DNA of 64,000 nucleotides from Arenibacter sp. 6A1 (GTDB taxonomy: Bacteria > Bacteroidota > Bacteroidia > Flavobacteriales > Flavobacteriaceae). Below the pieces are notes generated by a model. The model was given only the letters and a program-made list of their open reading frames with translations. It searched no databases and was not told where the DNA came from. Positions 45,869 to 52,938 of the stretch are shown here, one piece after another. The position numbers and the translations under genes were made by a program. Numbering within the stretch: position 1 is the first letter of the stretch; each line of letters starts with the position of its first letter. The DNA lies in NCBI RefSeq assembly GCF_012272855.1, contig NZ_JAAXCQ010000018.1, positions 40,861-104,860 on the forward strand, in the 5' to 3' direction.

Positions 45869-47041
45869 CTAACAATTTTCCTGAATTTTTAGTATGTATT
45901 CGCTAGGACTAAGGTTCTTTAAATTCTTAAAAGCCTTGCTAAACGAACTTCTATTGGCAAAGCCACACTCCTCGGCCAGGGCTTCCATGGTGTTATTTTC
46001 TAAAAAACCGTTATCGATTAAATATTTGGCATGCTCCATCCGTAAATTATTCTTATAAGTAGTAAAACTTATACCGAAATATTGGTGTATGAAATACGAT
46101 AAATGATGGGCTGGCATTTCTAGTTCCCTAGCAAATTTAGTTACAGTGAAATCCTGCTTCAGGTATAATTTCCTTTGAGCAAGGAGCTCCAATTTCTCTT
46201 TTATCTCGGTTTCATCCAAGCCAAATTTTAAATCGGCACTTATATCCGTAGTTTCATCTTTAATAAGTGGTATTTTTCTTGATCGGGGATACCCATGAAG
46301 GATCATGGGGAAATAAATGGGAACCACTCCAATAGCAAAGAGAATTAAATACAGTAAAACCGTAACAATAACGCTTCCGTTTTCCAAGCCAAAAAAGTGG
46401 TTAAATATACTGAAATCGATCCATTTTTCAACAGCATGCGCAATCGCCATCAAAGACATCACCATTAGCATCAGCCAAAAAAACATTAACCATTTGTTCA
46501 ATGTCATCTTCAACTGATCCGTAGCGCCTTCATTTAAGAAAGCCAATAACTTAGGTAACAAGACCAACAAGAAAACACACTGCCATACATGACGGAGCAG
46601 ATAATGTTGGTACAAAGTCAATAACCAATAATGAGCCTTAAACCTATTTTCAGTATCTGTAATTGCTCCCTGCAAAATGTCCTCGTAAACCTTACTCGGG
46701 GCTGCATAAACAGCCCCCACATCTACTACCCCCAATAAAAAAGGCACAAACAATAACAAGTATTCTTTTTTCCATAAAAATTTATCCTCTATAAGGGTTT
46801 CGAAATAAAAATAAATCGGAACGATTATGAGATTATATAGAATAAGGGGCCATAAAAAAAAATAAGAGAATTGTTTAAGGAGCCTTGCTTCTACAACATA
46901 GGTCTGCAAGGTATAAATGGAGATAATAAAGTAAAAACAGCCTAAAAATAAAGTGGCTTTGGTATTCGTAAATTTTTTAAAGAAAAACAAGGAGGTCAAA
47001 ACAATACCAAAGATGGAGGTTATTAATAAAATACTATTCAA
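45869..47041 (-). CDS. AraC-family regulator with N-terminal membrane domain
   Basis: A 390-aa protein: about seven N-terminal hydrophobic helices (for example LLITSIFGIVLTSLFFFKKF, ATLFLGCFYFIISIYTL, VIVTVLLYLILFAIGVVPIY) and a C-terminal AraC DNA-binding domain with two HTH units (FTVTKFARELEMPAHHLSYF and NTMEALAEECGFANRSSFSK, then LSPSEYI). It probably senses a signal at the membrane. It is transcribed away from a 49-codon ORF at 47139. The regulon is unknown. Confidence 0.93.
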   Translation of the reverse strand: MNSILLITSIFGIVLTSLFFFKKFTNTKATLFLGCFYFIISIYTLQTYVVEARLLKQFSYFFLWPLILYNLIIVPIYFYFETLIEDKFLWKKEYLLLFVPFLLGVVDVGAVYAAPSKVYEDILQGAITDTENRFKAHYWLLTLYQHYLLRHVWQCVFLLVLLPKLLAFLNEGATDQLKMTLNKWLMFFWLMLMVMSLMAIAHAVEKWIDFSIFNHFFGLENGSVIVTVLLYLILFAIGVVPIYFPMILHGYPRSRKIPLIKDETTDISADLKFGLDETEIKEKLELLAQRKLYLKQDFTVTKFARELEMPAHHLSYFIHQYFGISFTTYKNNLRMEHAKYLIDNGFLENNTMEALAEECGFANRSSFSKAFKNLKNLSPSEYILKIQENC

Positions 47042-47138
47042 AATACAATTATTTAAAAAAAATAAAGCCCTAGTGTTATTTAAATAATAGGCAATATACT
47101 TGAGCTATTTTATGAGCAAAAGCGATATTTAGCCATAC

Positions 47139-47288
47139 ATGGAAAAAACAACTTTGGACTTTTCAGTTCATATAAGTCCATTAGTGCTTTACTTATTTTT
47201 TAGTGCCACAAGAGCGTTTATACATAAAGAAGTTAAAAATCCTACATTATTAGACGAAACTAAATTTTTATACGGTATAAAGGAATAA
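47139..47288 (+). CDS. 49-residue micro-ORF, divergent from the AraC gene
   Basis: Reads MEKTTLDFSVHISPLVLYLF, then FSATRAFIHK and KFLYGIKE. A short hydrophobic stretch (SPLVLYLFF) is followed by a basic, then acidic tail. The spacing of 97 bp from the divergent AraC start would suit a shared promoter. No homology recognised; coding status is uncertain. Confidence 0.35.
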   Translation: MEKTTLDFSVHISPLVLYLFFSATRAFIHKEVKNPTLLDETKFLYGIKE

Positions 47289-47455
47289 ATCTTGATTTAT
47301 ATCAAGTAATTACGACATTTAAAAACCGATAATAGTATTTTGAAATTAAGAATTAATCGATATTTTATGAAAGGATGATAGACTCAGAAACTTAATTAGG
47401 GGACTAACTGCTCAAGAAAAAGGCCGATTCTGGGACCAATCAAACAATTATCGCC

Positions 47456-47555
47456 ACCACCCTTAGAACCGCTCGGCAACCGCTTTCTTGTTTCCGACAG
47501 CTCCAACAACCAAGCCCTTGTCTATTGGATTTTTGGAGATCCTTAGTACGAGAAC
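47456..47555. repeat. Structured repeat, copy E (right half only)
   Basis: CCACCACCCTTAGAACCG through CTCCAACAACCAAGCCCTTG and a following GGAT-T-TTTGG stretch match copy D closely. The left arm is missing. Confidence 0.6.
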
Positions 47556-47573
47556 AAAAGCATTCCAATTCAA

Positions 47574-47644
47574 GAAGCCTGTAAAAGGGCGGGCATTAGC
47601 AAAAGCACTTTTTACAGGATGAACAGTCTTTAGGAATGCTTGGA
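47574..47644 (+). pseudogene. Duplicated 3' fragment of the serine recombinase gene
   Basis: Almost identical to 44369-44440, the last 24 codons of the resolvase, with one base missing (GGGTAGAAC against GGATGAAC). It covers the recognition helix. It follows structured-repeat copy E, so it may be a leftover of a second copy of the resolvase unit. Confidence 0.85.
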
Positions 47645-47911
47645 CACCAACTTACTTGTAATATGTGTTTCGCAATGATATCGTAAAGCAATCTGAGTTC
47701 AGAGGGATGTGCCGAAAGTTCTGGAAATTCTAGATTAGAGTCTAATTCACTCTTCAAGGAATCTCTAAGTGATCGCCAACTGTATTTTTCTTTGAGTGCG
47801 ATTAAGGTATTTTCGTTTGGCGGTCGGAATCGAAATGCATATGGTATTCCATTTTTACGGCAATTTCATGGTCTTGATTAAAACTACTATACATAGTCTA
47901 AAACTATAAAT

Positions 47912-47959
47912 GTTGTATATTATCCACAAATATGATATATATTGTGGATAATATACAAC
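47912..47959. promoter_or_regulatory. Perfect 18-bp inverted repeat, XRE operator candidate
   Basis: GTTGTATATTATCCACAA (47912-47929) and its exact reverse complement (47942-47959), separated by 12 bp, end 3 bp before the XRE regulator's ATG. Inside is TATCC...GGATA, the half-site used by E. coli HipB, though at wider spacing. Binding here would block the gene's own promoter. Confidence 0.75.
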
Positions 47960-47962
47960 AAA

Positions 47963-48250
47963 ATGAATTCAAAGAGAGCAATCATACTACCGAAGTATCA
48001 GAAGGTTTTTGAGCAGTTAGGTGAAAACATAAAGCTTGCACGAAAACGAAGAAAGCTAACGACTGAGCAAGTTTCTGAACGGGCTGGTATTAATCGCACT
48101 ACACTTTACAGAATTGAAAAAGGTGCCTCAGCTGTTGCCATAGGTTCTTATTTTAATGTGTTAAGGGTGCTTAATTTAGAGGATGATTTTAAAAAGCTTG
48201 CCGTGGATGATGAATTCGGCAGAAAATTACAAGATCTTGATTTACCATAA
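47963..48250 (+). CDS. XRE-family (HipB-like) transcriptional regulator
   Basis: The frame opens at 47942 inside the palindrome, but the ATG at 47963 is the sensible start. A 95-aa protein with one lambda-repressor-type HTH (NIKLARKRRKLTTEQVSERA then GINRTTLYRIEKG) and a short C-terminus (DDEFGRKLQDLDLP) like HipB-type antitoxin regulators. The usual HipA kinase gene does not follow; a 38-aa membrane micro-ORF does. The overlapping palindrome suggests autorepression. Confidence 0.9.
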   Translation: MNSKRAIILPKYQKVFEQLGENIKLARKRRKLTTEQVSERAGINRTTLYRIEKGASAVAIGSYFNVLRVLNLEDDFKKLAVDDEFGRKLQDLDLP

Positions 48251-48255
48251 TAAAA

Positions 48256-48372
48256 ATGGCTGGAGGAAAATTTAAAAGCAATTTATTCAATATTATTTTT
48301 GCCTATCCTACAATTTTTATTGCAATAACAATTGTACTTGTTAATTATGTAAGAATTTTAACTAATATTTAA
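48256..48372 (+). CDS. 38-residue membrane micro-ORF after the XRE gene
   Basis: MAGGKFKSNLFNIIFAYPTI then FIAITIVLVNYVRILTNI: a Lys-rich head and one strongly hydrophobic helix. It begins 5 bp after the XRE stop, so would be co-transcribed. Composition is like small membrane-active peptides, including many type I toxins, but no sequence match is claimed. Confidence 0.5.
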   Translation: MAGGKFKSNLFNIIFAYPTIFIAITIVLVNYVRILTNI

Positions 48373-48444
48373 GTGCTTTGGAAGGTTAAATTGTTTCTTT
48401 TGCAGAAAATGAACTTACTTAAGCAGTACTAAAATCATTCAACT

Positions 48445-48696
48445 ATGAAACTAAATTATTCCATATTGGAATTTCTTTACAGAAACCGAAAAAGGGGATT
48501 TTCTAGGATAACGCATATTTGTTTAGATCCCAATAGAGCCACCCAAATAGCAAGAAAAATGAAGGAGGAGGGACTGATAGATTTTAAACAGCGTAGGTTT
48601 ATGGGAAGCAACGGGGAACTTTGTTTCATTGCACCACCGGCATTGATGATCACACCATTGGGAATAGAGATGATCGAGTCCCAGGATATGGAGTAA
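48445..48696 (+). CDS. Small winged-helix-like DNA-binding protein
   Basis: An 83-aa protein whose pattern LEFLYRNRKRGFSRITHICLD, NRATQIARKMKEEGLIDFKQ and LMITPLGIEMIES fits a winged helix with a wing at FMGSNGELCF. No partner gene nearby. It may be a small regulator of the accessory region; function unknown. Confidence 0.6.
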   Translation: MKLNYSILEFLYRNRKRGFSRITHICLDPNRATQIARKMKEEGLIDFKQRRFMGSNGELCFIAPPALMITPLGIEMIESQDME

Positions 48697-48834
48697 AATC
48701 ACTCCGTAGGAAGCTCGATCGGTAAGTTAACAAAACATGTTATTTTAAACTTACACAGTTAACGGGACAGTGTCGTTGTATGTGAATCCTAACTCTTGGT
48801 ACATAACCAACCGAAGGATGAATGAACAACTTCT

Positions 48835-48920
48835 TTCTTTTTGCCCCTTCTTCATTTTATAACTATAACATATACAGTATATGGCCTCTAGTGACAGCTA
48901 CGCTTCCACTATGCCAAAAC
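48835..48920. repeat. Dispersed repeat, copy with ATGGCCTCTAGTGACAGCTA
   Basis: Carries ATGGCCTCTAGTGACAGCTA then CGCTTCCA, matching ATGGCCCTTGGCGACAGCTA...CCTTCCA at 50140-50170 and the diverged form at 51575. No gene is seen in 48697-49046. Confidence 0.5.
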
Positions 48921-49046
48921 AAAAACAAATACGAGAAGGTGCGCTTTCCCCATAGAGGAAGACCGGATCCGCCAATAACTATCCTGCCCTGGCCTATCGG
49001 CGGGCCAAATACTTTGTTATTGGCAACAGTTTTTTTATTAATTCAG

Positions 49047-49334
49047 TTATAGTTTTTCATTCAAATCTTGTCTTCCGACAATTGCTATTATTTCGACAAT
49101 ATCTTCATGTATTTTATAGTAAATACTATCAACTCCACATACGCAACGTCGATATCCCTTTTTTATATAATCCATTGATTCAAATGAAAAAGGACGTTCG
49201 GCAATAATGTCAAAATATTCAAATAAGGATTCGAAATATTTGTCCGCTTGGGTCATTCCAAACTTTTTGACGCCATAATGGTGAATCCTGATCAAGTCAT
49301 TTTTTGCTTCGTTGGTTAATTTATATTTAGCCAT
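49047..49334 (-). CDS. parE: ParE/RelE-family toxin
   Basis: A 95-aa protein starting YKLTNEAKNDLIRIHHYGVKKFG, with RPFSFESMDYIKKGYRRCVC and the C-terminal strand DIVEIIAIVGRQDL: a typical ParE. ParE toxins poison DNA gyrase. Its start overlaps the antitoxin end by 8 bp. Confidence 0.93.
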   Translation of the reverse strand: MAKYKLTNEAKNDLIRIHHYGVKKFGMTQADKYFESLFEYFDIIAERPFSFESMDYIKKGYRRCVCGVDSIYYKIHEDIVEIIAIVGRQDLNEKL

Positions 49335-49566
49335 TGAGCAAGGACTTTGATTGGACTAAAATACTTTCTTTACTGTCGTCCGTAAATCCGCTATTTTCAG
49401 CTTTTTCCAGTTTTGCTCTAATCCAGTCAATTTGAACTTGTTGTTTTCGAGCTTGTCTAATCAAGTCGTTAACTAATTCACTTTTGCTTGAATATTCTTT
49501 ATTGTCCACTTGAGCTTTTAACCACTCGTCATTCGGTTTTGTAAATGATATACTTTGTCTAGACAT
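49327..49566 (-). CDS. parD: ParD-family antitoxin
   Basis: The internal ATG giving MSRQSISFTKPNDEWL is chosen over the ORF start at 49587 because ParD proteins begin with the RHH strand. ISFTKPNDEWLKAQVDNKEY and SSKSELVNDLIRQARKQQ form the ribbon-helix-helix; the C-terminus would wrap ParE. Overlaps parE by 8 bp and is presumably autoregulated. Confidence 0.92.
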   Translation of the reverse strand: MSRQSISFTKPNDEWLKAQVDNKEYSSKSELVNDLIRQARKQQVQIDWIRAKLEKAENSGFTDDSKESILVQSKSLLNG

Positions 49567-49746
49567 AACTTTGTTTATTTGATGCAAATTTACACCAAAA
49601 AAGCATCATTTCCAAATTATTGCTGACGTCACGAATAACGCAAGTTGTGGCTTTGGAGCCTGAGTTTATCAGTTAAGCACTGCTTTTGAAAGATAGTCAA
49701 AAATGCTATTTTTGAGAGGTATTCCGTAATTTGTGTTATTCAATGT

Positions 49747-49970
49747 GTGTGCTCATGTTGGGGATTTTTAATTTACTTCAAAGTAGTTAATTAATCTAGA
49801 GGGTGAAAGTCCCTTCTGCGCTGGGGTAACCCTTCGATTTCGCTATTAGGATAGGCAAAACAGGAACCGGCTACGATACTGTATTTGAGAAACCCAAACG
49901 ACAATGCAACAAGCTGATTTTTTGATTGGATGGATATTCTGGAGCTTGAAGCCCTTTCTTTAGGGCTGTA
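49747..49970 (+). mobile_element. Group II intron remnant (5' end)
   Basis: Starts GTGTGCTCATG and contains AAAGTAGTTAATTAATCTAG and AGGGTGAAAGTCCCTT, the conserved first helices and EBS-region lead of bacterial group II introns. It aligns without gaps over its first 54 bases with the copy at 63896. No reverse-transcriptase ORF or domain V follows, so it is truncated. The right limit is approximate. Confidence 0.7.
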
Positions 49971-50064
49971 CTGTAAATTACTTATTTTAAGAATTTGAAA
50001 TACAGTTACGTAACACATGTAATATATGTATGATGTTTAATATGTTGCATTGTAATCCCTGTTC

Positions 50065-50180
50065 TTGGCACAAATCGCACCGAGTTATCGAATCAACATC
50101 TTCTTGCTTTTTTGACCTTTCCTAATAGTATATCCATTGTACATGGCCCTTGGCGACAGCTACCCTTCCACAACTAGGCC
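50065..50180. repeat. Dispersed CTTTTTTGACC repeat, copy 2 (longest)
   Basis: GGCACAAATCGCACCGAG, TTGCTTTTTTGACCTTT, CTAATAGTAT, then ATGGCCCTTGGCGACAGCTA and CCTTCCA. It joins both halves seen separately in copies 1 and 48835. An ORF at 50137-50376 across it is judged spurious. Confidence 0.55.
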
Positions 50181-50265
50181 TAATAGTAAATTTATAGCGG
50201 AAAATTTGTCCTATTTTTGGAATATAGCCTACTTAGCCTTGCTTAATTATACACGCCTTAGTGCG

Positions 50266-50628
50266 TTAGTTATTAAATTTCTTTTTGATTTCACTTTCCA
50301 CTTGATAAAGGAAGGTGATAGTAAAAATCAAGAGAACAAACACCGCGGCAATAGCTTCCATCAAGGAACCGGGTAAAAAGAATCCTAGCCAACTGATAAT
50401 CATAAAAAGAATCCCCATACGAATCATTTGCTTAGAGGAATATTCCTGAGCAAAATCCCACCTTTCTTGGCTCTTTTGAGATGAAGATGTTCTATAACCG
50501 TACCAATTATTGATTTTTTTTGGAGGATACTTAAGGAAAATCCAGCCGCCGAGTGTAAAAATTAATCCACAAATCATGCAGATAATAAAAAATGGATTTA
50601 TAATAATAGTCTCTGTCAAATCCGTCAT
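50266..50628 (-). CDS. SdpI-family membrane protein
   Basis: A 120-aa protein with three or four hydrophobic helices (FFIICMICGLIFTLGGWIFL, MGILFMIISWLGFFLPGSL, EAIAAVFVLLIFTITFLY) and the family motif PPKKINNWYGYRTSSSQKSQ...W.FAQEYSSK. SdpI confers immunity to a secreted killing factor in Bacillus; here the role is unproven and no toxin gene is adjacent. Confidence 0.85.
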   Translation of the reverse strand: MTDLTETIIINPFFIICMICGLIFTLGGWIFLKYPPKKINNWYGYRTSSSQKSQERWDFAQEYSSKQMIRMGILFMIISWLGFFLPGSLMEAIAAVFVLLIFTITFLYQVESEIKKKFNN

Positions 50629-50749
50629 TTAATCAATTCAAATTTTAATTCCAACTAACGGATAAATTTAATATAATTTTCTTACAATTAAATACAATTC
50701 GTTAGTTCAAGAAATTAATAGTGTTTCTTTATCTAGTGAATGCGCTACA

Positions 50750-50882
50750 ACGTTCTTGTGTATGATTTGGCAAGGTTTGACCAGTTTTGTTCCCTTGGCG
50801 TGCTTACAATGGGATAATGCGTGGCGTATGCACTCTTGGCGGCCAGCAAAACTGGTTTACTAGATTAGTTCTTTGTTGTAAT
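50750..50882. repeat. Long imperfect palindrome downstream of the PH-like gene
   Basis: ACCAGTTTTG and CAAAACTGGT are perfect 10-bp arms. TACAACG (left) and TTGTTGTAA (right) form outer complementary ends. Nothing coding is seen inside. Confidence 0.55.
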
Positions 50883-50889
50883 ACGTTTT

Positions 50890-51279
50890 TTAATTCCATT
50901 CCACATTGAGTTTTTCCAATTCCACATTCAATTCAGCGAGTGAATTCGGATCAATTATTTGTGTATTGATAGTCAGTTCTTTTTTGTCCGTTTTTAAGAT
51001 ATAATCTCCCGCAAATTTTTTTATCCGTTTTATTTCGGTCAGATTTAGTTTTTTTCCGAATGGTCCATTCACGTTTATAATTCCGTTTTCAATGGTTAAA
51101 TATTTGTAATTCTTTTGATAAAAATAAAGGACTAAATACATAAGAGAGATTAAAATCCAACCATAGTCAGTCCAATTTGGATCTTCTTTTCCAAATACTC
51201 CAACAAAGAACCAAACTAACCAAATAAGTCCTAAAATCAAGTTCACGTTAAGGTGTCTTTTTTTATATGATATTTTCAT
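50890..51279 (-). CDS. Two-span membrane protein with PH-like domain, unknown function
   Basis: A 129-aa product: basic N-terminus, two hydrophobic helices (LILGLIWLVWFFVGVFG and YGWILISLMYLVLYFY), then a small beta domain (YLTIENGIINVNGPFGKKLN, LTEIKRIKKFAGDYIL) of the bacterial PH type. Stand-alone gene bordered by palindrome ends. Very AT-rich. Confidence 0.72.
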   Translation of the reverse strand: MKISYKKRHLNVNLILGLIWLVWFFVGVFGKEDPNWTDYGWILISLMYLVLYFYQKNYKYLTIENGIINVNGPFGKKLNLTEIKRIKKFAGDYILKTDKKELTINTQIIDPNSLAELNVELEKLNVEWN

Positions 51280-51382
51280 TTCGCAAATGTTTTACAACGT
51301 TATATCACTTTAATATATACTGTTTATCGGCTTATTACTTTGGATAATAGCAATAATACTTTACAGTTATCTATTTATAAAT

Positions 51383-51450
51383 AGCTGTATCAATATTATG
51401 TTTTAGGTAGGTGAATAACAAATTAAACAGAAAGAAAATACAACAATTTG
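51383..51450. repeat. Dispersed repeat pair, copy 2
   Basis: Matches 43274-43342: CAATATTATGTTTTAGGTAG, GAATAACAAAT and AAGAAAATACAACAA in the same order and spacing. Confidence 0.7.
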
Positions 51451-51499
51451 ATGATGTGTGATGAAGGTATAGAGCCTTTACTCTTGTGTGTTTTTTGAA

Positions 51500-51625
51500 T
51501 CCCTTCTTCTAGCACAAAACGAACCAATTTCCTTCTTTAAAATACCTTTCGCTTTTTTGATCTTTTCTAAGATTTTAGCAATAGTAGATGGCCCTGATGA
51601 CAACCATCCTTTCCTCTGGGCAATT
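51500..51625. repeat. Dispersed CTTTTTTGATC repeat, copy 3
   Basis: AGCACAAAACGAACCAAT, TCGCTTTTTTGATCTTTTC, then GATGGCCCTGATGACA and CATCCTTTCC follow the same order as copy 2, more diverged. Confidence 0.5.
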
Positions 51626-51773
51626 TGGGCGCGGGTCATTTCAAAATGGTATCGAACCCTTTTAAAATGATCAGGGAATTGTTGGTCTATAAGGGTCCGC
51701 GCTGGCCCAAAGATTTATTTTTCATAGGTATGCCGCAAGTTAATCAAGCCGCCTTTGCCCTGTCAATGTAGTA

Positions 51774-51828
51774 TTTTAAAAAATGGGGTATCCCTCCTTT
51801 CGGGGGAACCCACCGCAATTTTTTAAAA
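51774..51828. repeat. Inverted repeat with T/A-rich arms
   Basis: TTTTAAAAAAT (51774-51784) and ATTTTTTAAAA (51818-51828) are perfect 11-bp arms around a G/C-rich loop with CCTTTCGGGGG. It lies 75 bp before a decayed ORF and may be its old control element. Confidence 0.5.
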
Positions 51829-51903
51829 CCTCCACATGGACTTGTCCCCACCGCTGCGCTGCTGTTGATTGTTTTCGCTAAATAACCTTAAAAATATACT
51901 ATC

Positions 51904-52206
51904 ATGGAAGACATTGGAATCGCAACCTTCAAAGATTTCGTCGGCGAGTTAACCGCCATTTACCGAAGAACGCAACTGCCCACTATTAAAATAGACCTTA
52001 AGAAGTATATAGTGGGGGTTAATGGTAGCTAGGTCACCATTAATAGCTAGTTTATAAATAAAATCGGTAATGCCGCTTACTCGGGAAAAGAAAACCTCCT
52101 ATTGACCAGTGGACAAATTCTAAAAGTAGTAGCCAAGTTAAATCCTTCGATCACGAAGATACGTCTAGATACAATTTGGATGTTGATAGGTTTGAATGGC
52201 CCGTGA
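51904..52206 (+). pseudogene. Decayed ORF, family not recognised
   Basis: Reads MEDIGIATFKDFVGELTAIY and RRTQLPTIKIDLKKY, then TAG (52030) and TAG (52048), then on in the same frame with KIGNAAYSGKENLLLTSGQI and KVVAKLNPSITKI up to a TGA. Protein-like composition on both sides of two stops points to a dead gene. Confidence 0.45.
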
Positions 52207-52342
52207 ACCACATCGCAATACGAAGGGCATTCTAGGCAACAAAAATATTGGAGGGCTTCTAGTGTACCCCTATCGTATTGATGTCGAAAAATGCAGGAGC
52301 TGCATGTTAAGATAGGGTTGTTATAAGCCTAACATGAAAACT

Positions 52343-52506
52343 AAAACGAATTCAGTGTCCATAAAATCAAATCTGCATTAAAAGCTGATAATTTTCTAGA
52401 GACAGATCTCAACAGAGAGGAAGCAAAGTACAGTGCGTTGAAAATGTCCATGGATATGGACGAGCATATGGTTTGTTTTCGTAATAGAAAAATAAAACCT
52501 GATTGA
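52343..52506 (+). pseudogene. Fragment of a second decayed ORF
   Basis: An open frame with KIKSALKADNFLETDLNREE and AKYSALKMSMDMDEHMVCFR, ending at a TGA, without a plausible start. A 14-codon ATG ORF (MKTKTNSVSIKSNLH) overlaps its beginning in another frame, suggesting a frameshift. Family not recognised. Confidence 0.35.
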
Positions 52507-52938
52507 TAATTGGAATTATTCTATTGTATGTGAAAAGTTTTATCACGTATTCTAATAGACATGAATTTACGACTAACTAGCTTTTGTGTATTCAAGGTTA
52601 ATTGGTGTCCAGATTTAATTTGGATACCATATTATCTTCATTTTAATGGTTTTTGCGTTTTTTTAGATTTCTTTTGCGCGTGAATATAATGTAATCTAAA
52701 ACGTATATTATGTTTGTAAAAACTGCTAGAATGTAGTTGCAAAATCACACAAAACTGAAAACATAAATTGGATCATCAATTAACTTTTGTGAAGAAATTA
52801 TTATTGCCATTTATTTCTTCTTCCAATGATCTGCACTCCTATGGTTTATTCAAATCTAGAATCGTAACGCTCGTTTTATTTTAAATTAACAATTGAATTA
52901 TATTTTTAATATTCATTTTCCCCAAACTATTAATGCTT
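52507..52938. other. AT-rich leader before the giant surface-protein gene
   Basis: No ORF seen. Presumably carries the promoter and an untranslated leader of the giant gene; no exact Bacteroidota TAnnTTTG promoter could be placed with confidence. Confidence 0.35.

Noticed and set aside
47292..47305. TTGAT-TTAT-ATCAA, an exact FNR-type box
   Set aside because: No gene begins nearby in either direction except a micro-ORF that ends before it, and one 14-bp match in AT-rich DNA is weak.
48822..49052. 76-codon + ORF
   Set aside because: It lies in a dispersed repeat, has no conserved-looking domain, and converges on parE.
50137..50376. 79-codon + ORF
   Set aside because: It overlaps the SdpI-like gene antisense and a dispersed repeat.
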